64,000 nt of DNA from Novosphingobium indicum. GTDB lineage: Bacteria > Pseudomonadota > Alphaproteobacteria > Sphingomonadales > Sphingomonadaceae. The DNA lies in contig NZ_BMLK01000012.1 in the NCBI RefSeq assembly GCF_014645195.1, positions 97,088 through 161,087 on the forward strand. The letters run 5' to 3'. The notes beneath the pieces are model-generated. The model was given only the letters and a program-made list of their open reading frames with translations, did no database searches and was not told the origin of the DNA. Position 1 is the first letter of the stretch. Each line of letters starts with the position of its first letter. A program made the translations under genes and the position numbers. Below, one piece after another: positions 35,690-43,907 of the stretch.

Positions 35690-37255
35690 TCAGCCCTGCG
35701 CCTGCGTCCATTCGACCCTGTAGAGGTCGAAACGCCGGTCCTTGAGGTTCTGGACCGCGCCCGACTGGCGGGCAGTCAGCAGCGAATCGAGGCTGAGATC
35801 GGCAATCGCGATCGTCTCGGTATTGGGCGCCGTGTCAGCGGCCACGCCATCGCGCGAGAACGGGAAGTCCGAAGGGGTCAGAATGGCACTTTCGGCGTAG
35901 TGCACGTCCATGTTCTCCACATTGGGGAGATTGCCTACTACACCCGACGTCACGACGTAGCACTGATTTTCGACAGCCCGCGCCTGGCAGCAGTAGCGCA
36001 CGCGCAGATATCCGCGCCGCTCGTCGGTGCAGAAGGGCACGAACAGCAGCAGCGCTCCCTGGTTGACGAGGTGGCGGGCAAGTTCGGGGAATTCGCTGTC
36101 ATAGCAGATCATCACACCGATCGGCCCGCAATCGGTCTGGATCACGTTGGCCCCGTAGCCGCCCTTGATGCCCCACCAGCGCCGTTCCGACGGCGTCGGA
36201 TGCAGCTTCTCGCTCTCGTGCACGGAGCCATCGCGCAGGAAAGTATAGGCGATGTTGCGAATTTCGGTCTTGCCGTCCTCCACTTTGGCGTGCGTCGGGT
36301 GCGAGCCGCCGATGATGTTGATGTTATAGCTGACCGCCATGCGCTGCATGAACTCCACGAACCGGTCGGTGTAATCGGCAATCTTGTCGATCGCCTTGGC
36401 CGGTTCGAGCTTGCGCTCCTCAATGGACAGCAGCGCCAGCGTGAACAGTTCGGGAAAGACCACGAAGTCGCTCTCGTAATCGGCGGCGACATCGACCCAG
36501 TATTCGACCTGCTCCTCGAAGTGATCGATGGTCTCGATCTTGCGCATCATGAACTGGACCGTCGCCACACGGACGCTCGACGGCACCCGCTCCTTCAGCC
36601 CGGGTATCAGCTTGCCGGTGTCTCGCGGGGCGAGCGGGTTGGTCCAGTACATCAGGACCGCGCAGCCGCCGCTTTCCTTGTCGTTGGGAATATAGTCGCG
36701 CAGGATACCGTGCGGCTCGTACCCCTGGTTCATCTGGAAATTGATGACCTGGTCGCGGATCTTCTTTTCCTTGACCGCCTGCAGGTAGTCGGCGGGGTTG
36801 GGATAAGTCCGCTTGCGGCGATAGTAGCCGGGCATCCGGCCGGCGAAGGCGATGCCTTTAAGCTCGAAATTCTGGCACAGTTCCTTGCGCTTGCGGTAGA
36901 GCCGCTGGCCGATGCGCAGGCGCCGGTAGTCGGGATCGACGCAGACTTCGAACCCGTAAAGGACATCGCCATCCTCGGCAGGCGGACGGCCATAGCCGCC
37001 GTTGCTGATTTCTTCCCAGGTATGCGGCTTGAAGGCGAGATCGGCCGGCACGATCATCGTGGCGCAGTGGCCAACCACCTTGCCTTCGTATTCGGCGACG
37101 AATTGGCCTTCGGGAAAATTGATCACTTGTCCGCGGAGTTCGGCCCGCGTGAAGGAATCGGCCTTGCCGTACACCTTGACGGACAGGCGCGCGATAGCCG
37201 GAGCGTCGGCAACAACGGCCTCGCGGATGATGAGTTTCGCTTTGGTCTGATCCAT
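35690..37255 (-). CDS. GNAT acetyltransferase - carbon-nitrogen hydrolase fusion
   Basis: 521 residues in two enzymes. The N-terminal GNAT domain (about 5-200) shows the acetyl-CoA region VCVDPDYRRLRIGQRLYRKR. The C-terminal nitrilase-type domain (about 230-515) carries the catalytic Glu in VVFPELF, the Lys in SEKLHPTPSERRWWG and the Cys in IGVMICYDSEFPELARHL. Family members of this two-domain architecture are widespread but poorly characterised. The ATG 37255 starts a clean GNAT N-terminus; a longer reading adds 26 unsupported residues. It is likely the first gene of a two-gene operon with the permease 13 bp downstream. Confidence 0.9.
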   Translation of the reverse strand: MDQTKAKLIIREAVVADAPAIARLSVKVYGKADSFTRAELRGQVINFPEGQFVAEYEGKVVGHCATMIVPADLAFKPHTWEEISNGGYGRPPAEDGDVLYGFEVCVDPDYRRLRIGQRLYRKRKELCQNFELKGIAFAGRMPGYYRRKRTYPNPADYLQAVKEKKIRDQVINFQMNQGYEPHGILRDYIPNDKESGGCAVLMYWTNPLAPRDTGKLIPGLKERVPSSVRVATVQFMMRKIETIDHFEEQVEYWVDVAADYESDFVVFPELFTLALLSIEERKLEPAKAIDKIADYTDRFVEFMQRMAVSYNINIIGGSHPTHAKVEDGKTEIRNIAYTFLRDGSVHESEKLHPTPSERRWWGIKGGYGANVIQTDCGPIGVMICYDSEFPELARHLVNQGALLLFVPFCTDERRGYLRVRYCCQARAVENQCYVVTSGVVGNLPNVENMDVHYAESAILTPSDFPFSRDGVAADTAPNTETIAIADLSLDSLLTARQSGAVQNLKDRRFDLYRVEWTQAQG

Positions 37256-37446
37256 GTGGGGTACTCTTACGCGCAAGGTTTCGCGCGGTTCCAGTGGGGA
37301 TTTGCGAGAAAGTGCAGATTTGGTCTCAGCCACGCCTGCAAAGGTCGAATTTCGGCGAGGAAAGTCGGCCCGGATCGGAATTTTTCAAGCTGCCGGGATA
37401 AAAACAGCCGCTGGCACGTTCTTCTTGATAAGAAAGGAGATATCGA

Positions 37447-37719
37447 ATGAGCGCAACACTCTTCGCCTTGGCCCTGTTTGGGTGTTCGGACGACGGCACC
37501 GCTTGCCAGCGCCTCTCGACTCCGGTTCAGACGTATGAAACGCAGGCCCAGTGCTCCGCACAGCTGGATGAGGCGCTGGGTACCGACGCCGCCATGCGCG
37601 CAGATGCGCCGACGGTATTCGCGCAGTGCCTGACCAGCCGGCAGATTGCCCTTCTGGGTAAAGGCACCGTGGACCTTACCCGGGTCAACGGCATGGAATT
37701 TGCGTCAGCCGGTTTCTAA
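37447..37719 (+). CDS. small cysteine-containing hypothetical protein
   Basis: 90 residues, with a perfect AGGAG ribosome binding site. The N-terminus is short and hydrophobic ([23 protein letters not shown]) and four Cys occur in the pattern C-x6-C...C...C. This suggests two disulfides or a metal site. It resembles the small cysteine-paired proteins seen next to queF in sphingomonads, but I know no function. Its stop codon overlaps the stop of the convergent queF gene by four bases. Confidence 0.7.
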   Translation: MSATLFALALFGCSDDGTACQRLSTPVQTYETQAQCSAQLDEALGTDAAMRADAPTVFAQCLTSRQIALLGKGTVDLTRVNGMEFASAGF

Positions 37720-38174
37720 CCCCGCCCGCGATAGCCCTGCACCCCCTGATCCGGCACCCAAAGTCCTTCAGGCGGCGCGCCGGACTGCCAGAATACGTCG
37801 ATCGGAATACCGCCGCGCGGATACCAGTATCCGCCGATCCGAAGCCAGTGCGGCTGCATCTCGTCGAAAAGGCGCTGACCGATACCGACGGTAACGTCTT
37901 CGTGGAAGCCGCAGTGATTACGGAAGGATCCGAGGAAGAGTTTGAGACTCTTGGATTCGACGATGCTCGCCTGCGGCGCGTAGTCGATCACCAGATGGGC
38001 GAAGTCGGGCTGTCCGGTCACCGGGCACAGCGACGTGAATTCCGGCGCAGCGAACCGCACGAGGTACAGCGAACCCGCGCGCGGATTGGGCACATAGTCG
38101 AGCACCGCTTCTTCGGGCGACGCCGGAAGCGCGCTGTTCTGGCCGAGGTGCAAAGGTTGGGGGCTATCGCTCAT
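37716..38174 (-). CDS. queF: NADPH-dependent 7-cyano-7-deazaguanine reductase QueF
   Basis: Reduces preQ0 to preQ1 in queuosine biosynthesis. It is 152 residues, the short unimodular form. The thioimide-forming Cys50 is in [14 protein letters not shown], and the NADPH-binding motif [21 protein letters not shown] (its first 20 residues from 73) has the Glu, Ser, Lys and His expected. No other queuosine gene is in the window. Confidence 0.96.
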   Translation of the reverse strand: MSDSPQPLHLGQNSALPASPEEAVLDYVPNPRAGSLYLVRFAAPEFTSLCPVTGQPDFAHLVIDYAPQASIVESKSLKLFLGSFRNHCGFHEDVTVGIGQRLFDEMQPHWLRIGGYWYPRGGIPIDVFWQSGAPPEGLWVPDQGVQGYRGRG

Positions 38175-38310
38175 ACCACGGCCATGCCGCTAAGCTCGCG
38201 CCGTGACAAGCGCCAAGTCGGCCGTTCGGCGGCATGACGCAACAACTGGTCGCGGGCTCGCCCGGCATTAACATGCGGTTCAGCGCCACCCGACTTGATG
38301 CTTGGCAATC

Positions 38311-39549
38311 ATGAGGGGCAAAGGGAAATCCATACCGTTCGGCATTGTACTGGCTGCGATTGTCGTGGCAGCACCGGCGGGTGTCCATGCGCAATCGCTG
38401 CAGGACTGGACCCTCCCCGCGCCCGATCCCACCCCTACCGGCCGCAGTATGCAAGGCCCGGTCGACCCGCAAAACCCGATCGTGCAGCCCACCGAAGCGC
38501 CGCCTTCGCCGGTTCCTGCGATCAGGCCCCCCGCCCCGCGCGTCACACCGAGCGCAGCACCAGCCGCCCGGCCTACCGCGTCGCCAACACCGCAAAGCCC
38601 GTCTGCTGCGCCGACAGCTCCCGCAACGCCGCGGCCAGCACCGGCCGAACCTGCTCCGACACCGCAGCCCACTTCTGCAGCATCGCCTTCGACTGCAGCT
38701 GCGCCTGCGCCGACGACCGCGCCCCGCGAGCCGGCTGACCCGCTCCCCAAACCGGTGGAGACGGTCCAGGCCGCCGCGAATGAAGGCAACGCGCCTGCCT
38801 GGTGGTGGGTCATTCCCTTGGCCCTGCTCGCGCTGATCGCAGGCTTCCTTATGCTAAGACGCCGGAAGGCGGCTGCGCCTTCGCCTTCGGAAGACACGCC
38901 GCTTGCCGAGACCGCCGAACCGGACACGCCAGCCCCGGAGGTCCCGACCGCTCCTGTCCCTGCACCGAAAGCGGCCCCGCAACCCGTACCCCCGCCTGTA
39001 CCGGCCATGGCCACCAGTCGCGCCAGCGGCCAGATCGATTTTCAGCCTGCCGTCCTGCGCCTTTCGCTGTTCTACGCGACGTTGCAGTTTCACCTGCGGC
39101 TTACCGCGAACACCGAATTTCCATCCGGCAAGCTGCTGGCCGACATGATCTCTGCCCACGGATCGCTGTCGCAGGAGATTCAGCTATCACCGCATCCCGA
39201 TGCGATGCAGGTCGTCGGACAGTTTCCCCAACTCGCCCCCGGGCAGATGTTCGACATCAAGGGCGAACTGCAACTGCCGCTCAATGCGATCCGCGCGGTG
39301 CATCAGGGAAATGCCCAGCTCATGGTCCCCTTGGTTCGCCTCGCCCTACTGGGCGACAACGAACCCCACCTGCCGCACCTGGAGTTGGGATGCGTATTCA
39401 CCATCGGCCTGCCGGGCAGCGGGCCGGCTCTGTCCCCCCTGCGGGTCGACACCGGCCCGCGCGACTTCACCGGGCTGATCGCGCGCGAGATCGAAAGCGC
39501 CCGCCGCACGACACTCTTGGGCCTCGACCACGCCCGCGCAGCGAGCTAG
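38311..39549 (+). CDS. secreted/membrane protein with Pro/Ala-rich stalk and C-terminal domain, unknown function
   Basis: 412 residues. A signal peptide (cut after about residue 27, GVHA) is followed by a long Pro/Ala/Thr-rich low-complexity segment (about 30-155), one membrane helix (WWWVIPLALLALIAGFLML), another Pro/Ala-rich stretch, then a folded C-terminal domain of about 170 residues. That domain begins near SGQIDFQPAVLRLSLFYATLQ and is strand-rich. It would face the cytoplasm, with the stalk in the periplasm. I recognise no domain. The start is the ATG 38311; an in-frame TTG three codons upstream is possible. Confidence 0.7.
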   Translation: MRGKGKSIPFGIVLAAIVVAAPAGVHAQSLQDWTLPAPDPTPTGRSMQGPVDPQNPIVQPTEAPPSPVPAIRPPAPRVTPSAAPAARPTASPTPQSPSAAPTAPATPRPAPAEPAPTPQPTSAASPSTAAAPAPTTAPREPADPLPKPVETVQAAANEGNAPAWWWVIPLALLALIAGFLMLRRRKAAAPSPSEDTPLAETAEPDTPAPEVPTAPVPAPKAAPQPVPPPVPAMATSRASGQIDFQPAVLRLSLFYATLQFHLRLTANTEFPSGKLLADMISAHGSLSQEIQLSPHPDAMQVVGQFPQLAPGQMFDIKGELQLPLNAIRAVHQGNAQLMVPLVRLALLGDNEPHLPHLELGCVFTIGLPGSGPALSPLRVDTGPRDFTGLIAREIESARRTTLLGLDHARAAS

Positions 39550-39552
39550 GCT

Positions 39553-39572
39553 TCTCCGCAGGAAAGCGGAGA
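39553..39572 (+). promoter_or_regulatory. hairpin covering the metC ribosome binding site
   Basis: TCTCCGC (39553-39559) pairs perfectly with GCGGAGA (39566-39572) across the 6-base loop AGGAAA. The right arm contains the GGAGAG that precedes the TTG start at 39578. Folding would hide the ribosome binding site, but the loop itself carries a second SD-like AGGA. Regulation is possible but untested. Confidence 0.35.
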
Positions 39573-39577
39573 GCACT

Positions 39578-40792
39578 TTGAGCGATACCAGCAAGTTGGC
39601 AAATGTACGCACGGGAACCCGCATCGTCGGCGCGGGCCGTCGCAAGAAATGGACAGGGCCAGTCGTCAATCCGCCGGTATGGCGCGCCAGCACGCATCTC
39701 TACGAAAGCACCGCCGCCCTTGCCGAAGGTCCTCGCCGCAATGAGGACGGGCGCTTCTTCTACGGCCGTCGCGGCGCCCCGACGCAATGGGCGCTCAGCG
39801 ATGCCCTGACGCAACTGGAACCCGGCGCCGCCGGCACAGTACTCTATCCCTCGGGCGTCGCGGCGATCTCCGGCGTTCTGCTCACCGTGCTCAAGCCCGG
39901 CGACGTCCTGCTGATCAGCGACAACGCCTATGACCCCAGCCGCGCCATGGGCAAAGGCCTGCTCAGCGACTTCGGCATAGAGCCTCGCTTCTTCGATCCG
40001 CTCGACCTTGCCGCCTACGAAGAGGCCTTCTGCGACCGCACCGCCGCGGTACTGCTGGAAGCGCCGGGCAGTCTTTCCATGGAAATGTGCGACGTGCCGG
40101 CCATGGCCAGCATCGCCCGCGAAAAGGGCGCAATCTCGGTTCTCGACAATACCTGGGCCGGTCCGCTCGGCTTCCCGGCGCTCGAAAAAGGCATCGACAT
40201 TACGCTGATGGCGCTCACCAAGCACGTCGGCGGTCATTCCGACGTGATGATGGGCAGCGCCAGCGCCGGCCCTGAACTCTACGCGCGGATGCGCCAGCGT
40301 GCGCAGCAACTCGGCACCGTGGTCTCGCCCGACGACGCTGCTCTTGCCCTGCGCGGTCTCCGGACGCTCAATCTGCGCCTGAAACAGGAAACCGACAGCG
40401 CCCTCAGCATTGCCGAATGGTTGTCGCAGCGCGAGGAAGTGGCGCAGGTCCTTTGCCCCATGCTGCCCGGCGCGCCCGGCCACGAGCTGTGGAAGCGCGA
40501 CTTCTCCGGCGGCTGCGGCCTGTTCAGCTTCGTCTTCAAGGGCGGCACCCCGGCAGACCGCAACCGGTTCGTCGACGCGCTAGAACTGTTCGGCATCGGC
40601 TTCTCGTGGGGCGGCTTCGAAAGCCTCGCCTTGCCTATAGAGCCCTCTGCCTATCGGTCCTGCATGACCTGGCCGCCAAAACCGGGCGAGACAGAGGATC
40701 GCTTCGGCGTTCGCCTCTCCATAGGGCTTGAAGACCCCGCAGACCTGATCGCCGACATAGAGCAGGCCATGGCGGCCTGGCACGTCGCATGA
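39578..40792 (+). CDS. metC: cystathionine beta-lyase MetC-type
   Basis: A PLP enzyme of the Cys/Met metabolism family, 404 residues, cleaving cystathionine to homocysteine, pyruvate and ammonia. The family markers FFYGRRGAPTQWALSDALTQ and GTVLYPSGVAAISGVLL and the PLP-lysine segment TLMALTKHVGGHSDVMMG are clear. SYASCMTW-like AYRSCMTWPPKPG and the terminal region GVRLSIGLEDPADLI follow. The start is a TTG. The stop overlaps the ATG of the MscS gene (ATGA). Confidence 0.93.
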   Translation: MSDTSKLANVRTGTRIVGAGRRKKWTGPVVNPPVWRASTHLYESTAALAEGPRRNEDGRFFYGRRGAPTQWALSDALTQLEPGAAGTVLYPSGVAAISGVLLTVLKPGDVLLISDNAYDPSRAMGKGLLSDFGIEPRFFDPLDLAAYEEAFCDRTAAVLLEAPGSLSMEMCDVPAMASIAREKGAISVLDNTWAGPLGFPALEKGIDITLMALTKHVGGHSDVMMGSASAGPELYARMRQRAQQLGTVVSPDDAALALRGLRTLNLRLKQETDSALSIAEWLSQREEVAQVLCPMLPGAPGHELWKRDFSGGCGLFSFVFKGGTPADRNRFVDALELFGIGFSWGGFESLALPIEPSAYRSCMTWPPKPGETEDRFGVRLSIGLEDPADLIADIEQAMAAWHVA

Positions 40793-41868
40793 TGTCCCTT
40801 CTCGCAGCTGCTGCCGATGCAGTACCGACTGGCGACGCCAGCGGCAGCGCCGATCCCGGCGTGGTCGTTCCCCTGCCGACGGCAACGCCCATTCTCGATG
40901 AGCCGGTCGCAGGCGCGGAGGGCCTGAAAAACGCGGTCGCAGCCAAGAGCGGAACGATCGGCCAGCTGATCGACACGCTGGATGGCCTCGCGGTCCAGAT
41001 TGGCAGCATGCGCGTATCCGCCTGGGACATGGTGGTCGTGATGCTGGTGCTGGCCCTCGTGTTCACGGCTGCCTGGGGTATCAGCAAGGTCGCCCACCGG
41101 CTGCTCACGCGCGCGACCCGGCTCGACATGACGCAGCGACTGCTGATCGACAAGATGCTCAGCCTGCTGATCTGGGGCATTGCCATCCTTGTCGGCATAG
41201 ACATGCTGGGCATCGACCTGACGGCGCTGACGGTCTTCTCGGGTGCTTTCGGTCTCGCTATCGGCTTCGGTCTGCAAAAGACCTTCGGCAACCTCTTCGC
41301 CGGTATCATCCTGCTGATGGACCGTTCGATCAAACCGGGCGACGTCATCGCCATTACCGATCAGGGCGGCAATTCCACCTTCGGCCAGATCCGCCGCATC
41401 GGCATCCGCGCCGTCTCGCTGACCACGCGCGATCAGAAGGAATACCTGATCCCGAACGAGAACCTGATGATCAATCAGGTGGAGAACTGGTCCTATTCCA
41501 GCAAGAACGTGCGCGTGCAGGTTCCCGTGGGTATCTCGTACAATTCCGATATCGTGAAGGCCGAGGAACTCATGCTCAAGGCTGCGCGGTCGGTAAAACG
41601 CGTCCTGGACGCGCCGCCGCCCACGGCATGGCTCGACGCCTATGGCGACAGTTCAGTCAACTTCATCATCCACTGCTGGATCACCGATCCGGAAGAAGGC
41701 ATCGGCAACGTGCGTTCGCAGGTCCTGAAGTCGCTTTGGCACATGTTCCACGAGGAGGGCATCGAGATCCCCTTCCCGCAACGCGACATCAACCTGCGCG
41801 ACAACGAGGCGTTCCGCGAACTGCTGGAAGCGATGCGCGGCAAGCCGGACGACAAGGGCTCTGCCTGA
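40789..41868 (+). CDS. MscS-family mechanosensitive ion channel
   Basis: 359 residues. A Gly/Ala/Pro-rich N-terminus leads into two or three membrane segments (VSAWDMVVVMLVLALVFTAAW, MLSLLIWGIAILVGIDMLGI). The pore helix region AFGLAIGFGLQKTFGNLFAGI is typical of the larger MscS-like proteins, and the beta domain has GDVIAITDQGGNSTFGQIRRI. The C-terminal domain ends in a charged tail. Translational coupling to metC is by overlap, not functional logic. Confidence 0.92.
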   Translation: MMSLLAAAADAVPTGDASGSADPGVVVPLPTATPILDEPVAGAEGLKNAVAAKSGTIGQLIDTLDGLAVQIGSMRVSAWDMVVVMLVLALVFTAAWGISKVAHRLLTRATRLDMTQRLLIDKMLSLLIWGIAILVGIDMLGIDLTALTVFSGAFGLAIGFGLQKTFGNLFAGIILLMDRSIKPGDVIAITDQGGNSTFGQIRRIGIRAVSLTTRDQKEYLIPNENLMINQVENWSYSSKNVRVQVPVGISYNSDIVKAEELMLKAARSVKRVLDAPPPTAWLDAYGDSSVNFIIHCWITDPEEGIGNVRSQVLKSLWHMFHEEGIEIPFPQRDINLRDNEAFRELLEAMRGKPDDKGSA

Positions 41869-41875
41869 ATTCGGC

Positions 41876-42811
41876 CTAGTGCCGCACCTTCTGCAGCGCC
41901 TTTTCCATCTCCAGTCGGTTGCGGCCCTTGGTCTTGGCCACGAACAGCGCCATTTCCGCGCGCTCGATAGTCGAATCCAGACTGACACCGATCCGTGCGA
42001 CGCTGGCGCTGGCGGTAATCGCGAAGCGGCTTTCGCCGACGCTCTGGCGTAGGTCCGCCAGGGTATTGATCACCCGGCTGCAGATCGCCTCGGCCTCGTC
42101 CGGCTTGGTGCGCGGCAGCAGCACTGCAAAGCGTTCGGACCCGATCCGCGAAATGAGATCGTCCGACCGCAGCATCTCGCGCAGGAGGTCCGCGAAAACG
42201 ACCAGCACTTCATCGCCGGTGCTCTGCCCGTACTGCATGTTGATAGTGCGGAAGAAGTCGATGCTGAACAGGGCCAGACAGCCGTCCATGTCCTTGTCGA
42301 CCATGTGTTCGAGCATGGAGACGAAAGCCGCACGGTTGGTCAGCTTGGTGAGCGGATCGGTATAGGTCGCGGCAAAGAGCTGCTGCTCCAGGTTCCGGCG
42401 TTCGTCGATACTGCGCATGATGCTGATGGCGCCGTAAGGCTGGCCATCGTCGTGCTTCAGGGCGCGCATCTGGATTTCGAACCAGCGTTGGCGATCATCG
42501 TTAGTGATCGCGGGAAACTCTATCCAGCCCCCCGAATCGGCACCGGCCAGCGCACCGTCATAAGCATGCGCGACATCCTCGCGCGCCTCCGGAGCGACTA
42601 TGTCAAACAAACGCATCCCCACGCGTATGTCCGGCTGACGAAACCCCATCCTTTCAAGGCCAGGCGAGGCGGACACGATGGTTCCCGCCAGATCGGACTT
42701 GATGATGATGTCGGAAGTGCTTTCCGCCAGGAGCCCGCAGATCGCGGAACTTTCCTGCACTGTAAAATTCATGCCCATTTCGGTAGCGCCCCGAGTTCCA
42801 GAAATCGACAT
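41876..42811 (-). CDS. PAS-GGDEF protein with degenerate active site and intact I-site
   Basis: 311 residues: an N-terminal PAS domain (about 20-140) and a GGDEF domain (about 145-305). The domain opens normally with YTDPLTKLTNR, and the metal/phosphate region FSIDFFRTINMQYGQSTGDE is present. The active-site motif, however, is GSERF (224-228) instead of GGDEF. The fourth, catalytic Glu is Arg, so cyclase activity is unlikely. The RxxD inhibitory site RSDD (215-218) sits exactly five residues before it, as in feedback-inhibited cyclases. A c-di-GMP receptor role, like PopA, is a fair inference. ATGs at 42778 and 42772 are alternative starts. Confidence 0.87.
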   Translation of the reverse strand: MSISGTRGATEMGMNFTVQESSAICGLLAESTSDIIIKSDLAGTIVSASPGLERMGFRQPDIRVGMRLFDIVAPEAREDVAHAYDGALAGADSGGWIEFPAITNDDRQRWFEIQMRALKHDDGQPYGAISIMRSIDERRNLEQQLFAATYTDPLTKLTNRAAFVSMLEHMVDKDMDGCLALFSIDFFRTINMQYGQSTGDEVLVVFADLLREMLRSDDLISRIGSERFAVLLPRTKPDEAEAICSRVINTLADLRQSVGESRFAITASASVARIGVSLDSTIERAEMALFVAKTKGRNRLEMEKALQKVRH

Positions 42812-43070
42812 GAGTCAACGCATTGAAAATCACGATTGGAAAAAATTACGAAGGATGTCTTCACAGATTTGTTCTTTATCGCGGCATCTATTGCATGGAC
42901 CCTGATTACAACACGGAAAACAATAGAGTCTGTTGCCCTGTTATATAACAAACTTTATATTATTTCCTTGTTATCCATATATTTACCATCGACCTCAGGA
43001 TTCGGAAAGTCCAAAACTTCAACTCTTCAACAACAACGGCGTATTCCGCGCACCCTCTGGGGTGGCCGCA
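42812..43070 (-). promoter_or_regulatory. A/T-rich intergenic region upstream of the GGDEF gene
   Basis: About 260 bp, much richer in A/T than the rest of the window (especially 42895-43020). A short open frame of 83 codons on the plus strand has membrane-like residues but no ribosome binding site and is not accepted. Promoters for the GGDEF gene are likely here, perhaps with a nucleoid-protein binding region. Confidence 0.45.
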
Positions 43071-43751
43071 CTAAAGCTCAATCATGATCCTGATCTTGTC
43101 CGGCGTCGTTTCCACCGCCGCTGCAATCTGGTCCCGACAGCGCGAAATGAGTTCGGGCAAACCCGGCACAGTGCGGCTCGGCTTCAGCTCGCCCACGGCT
43201 ACACCAAGGGCCTCCGCGATGGGCTCCAGACGATCCTCGATCGGCCGTGCACGCCCCTGCTCCCAAGCCCATACTGTGGGCTTGCTCACCCCCAGCCTGG
43301 CCGCGAGCTCGCCCTGCGTCAGGCCCCGCAGCTTGCGGAGCCGGTGAATCCTCTCGCCCAGGCTTTCGCCCCCGATAGCCGCAGGCACAGCCGGCTTCGG
43401 CGCAGGGCCGACGCCAGCCTCATTCTGAACGGCACTGCGCAATTGTGCAGCACTCAGCGTGGCAGGGGACAACGGCACTTCGAAAGCGCAACCGTAAAGC
43501 CGGTCGCTGGCCCAGGCGACGCGTGCGCGCATCGTGCCTGCTTCGGGAAGCGCAACTTCGATCACGTCGCCGATTTCGAGGGAGCTGCCGGTTTCAACCA
43601 GCAGCCCGGTCTCGGACACGTTATGCACCAGAACCCGCGCTGCTGCCCCGGATTCAAGCGCCCCCTGCGTTTCCAGCAGCAATCGGCGCCGGTTCGCACG
43701 AGGCTGCCCCTCGCCCGAGTAGGTTTCATCGAAATGTGCCGGAATCGGCAT
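43071..43751 (-). CDS. PilZ - XRE helix-turn-helix fusion protein
   Basis: 226 residues from the ATG at 43751 (GGGAG eight bases upstream; a longer reading is unsupported). The N-terminal PilZ domain (about 18-100) has the RxxxR element RANRR (18-22) and the NVSETG motif (44-49), so c-di-GMP binding is expected. An Ala/Pro linker (about 115-128) leads to an XRE-type HTH (about 133-190: IHRLRKLRGLTQGELAARLG, SKPTVWAWEQGRARP). A c-di-GMP-responsive transcription factor is the direct inference. It is encoded 260 bp upstream of, and on the same strand as, the degenerate GGDEF gene. Confidence 0.87.
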   Translation of the reverse strand: MPIPAHFDETYSGEGQPRANRRRLLLETQGALESGAAARVLVHNVSETGLLVETGSSLEIGDVIEVALPEAGTMRARVAWASDRLYGCAFEVPLSPATLSAAQLRSAVQNEAGVGPAPKPAVPAAIGGESLGERIHRLRKLRGLTQGELAARLGVSKPTVWAWEQGRARPIEDRLEPIAEALGVAVGELKPSRTVPGLPELISRCRDQIAAAVETTPDKIRIMIEL

Positions 43752-43907
43752 GAGCAAGTCTCCCGCGGAGGCTTGAATCGTCAACCTCTCAGGTTAAGAT
43801 TCGGTTAGCAGAAGGGTTAAGTCTGCTCCTAACCGGATATACCCTGCTAAAGCTGCCCTAATGCCCGGCAAAGCCATTATGGCTGGCACAACACCGCGAT
43901 CGCAGCC

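Noticed and set aside
42836..43087. 83-codon membrane-like frame in the A/T-rich gap
   Set aside because: Starts at TTG without a ribosome binding site and its hydrophobic part follows from A/T-rich sequence; more likely promoter DNA.
43752..43907. Riboswitch before the sulfite reductase operon
   Set aside because: No SAM, cobalamin or other known conserved core is seen in the leader.
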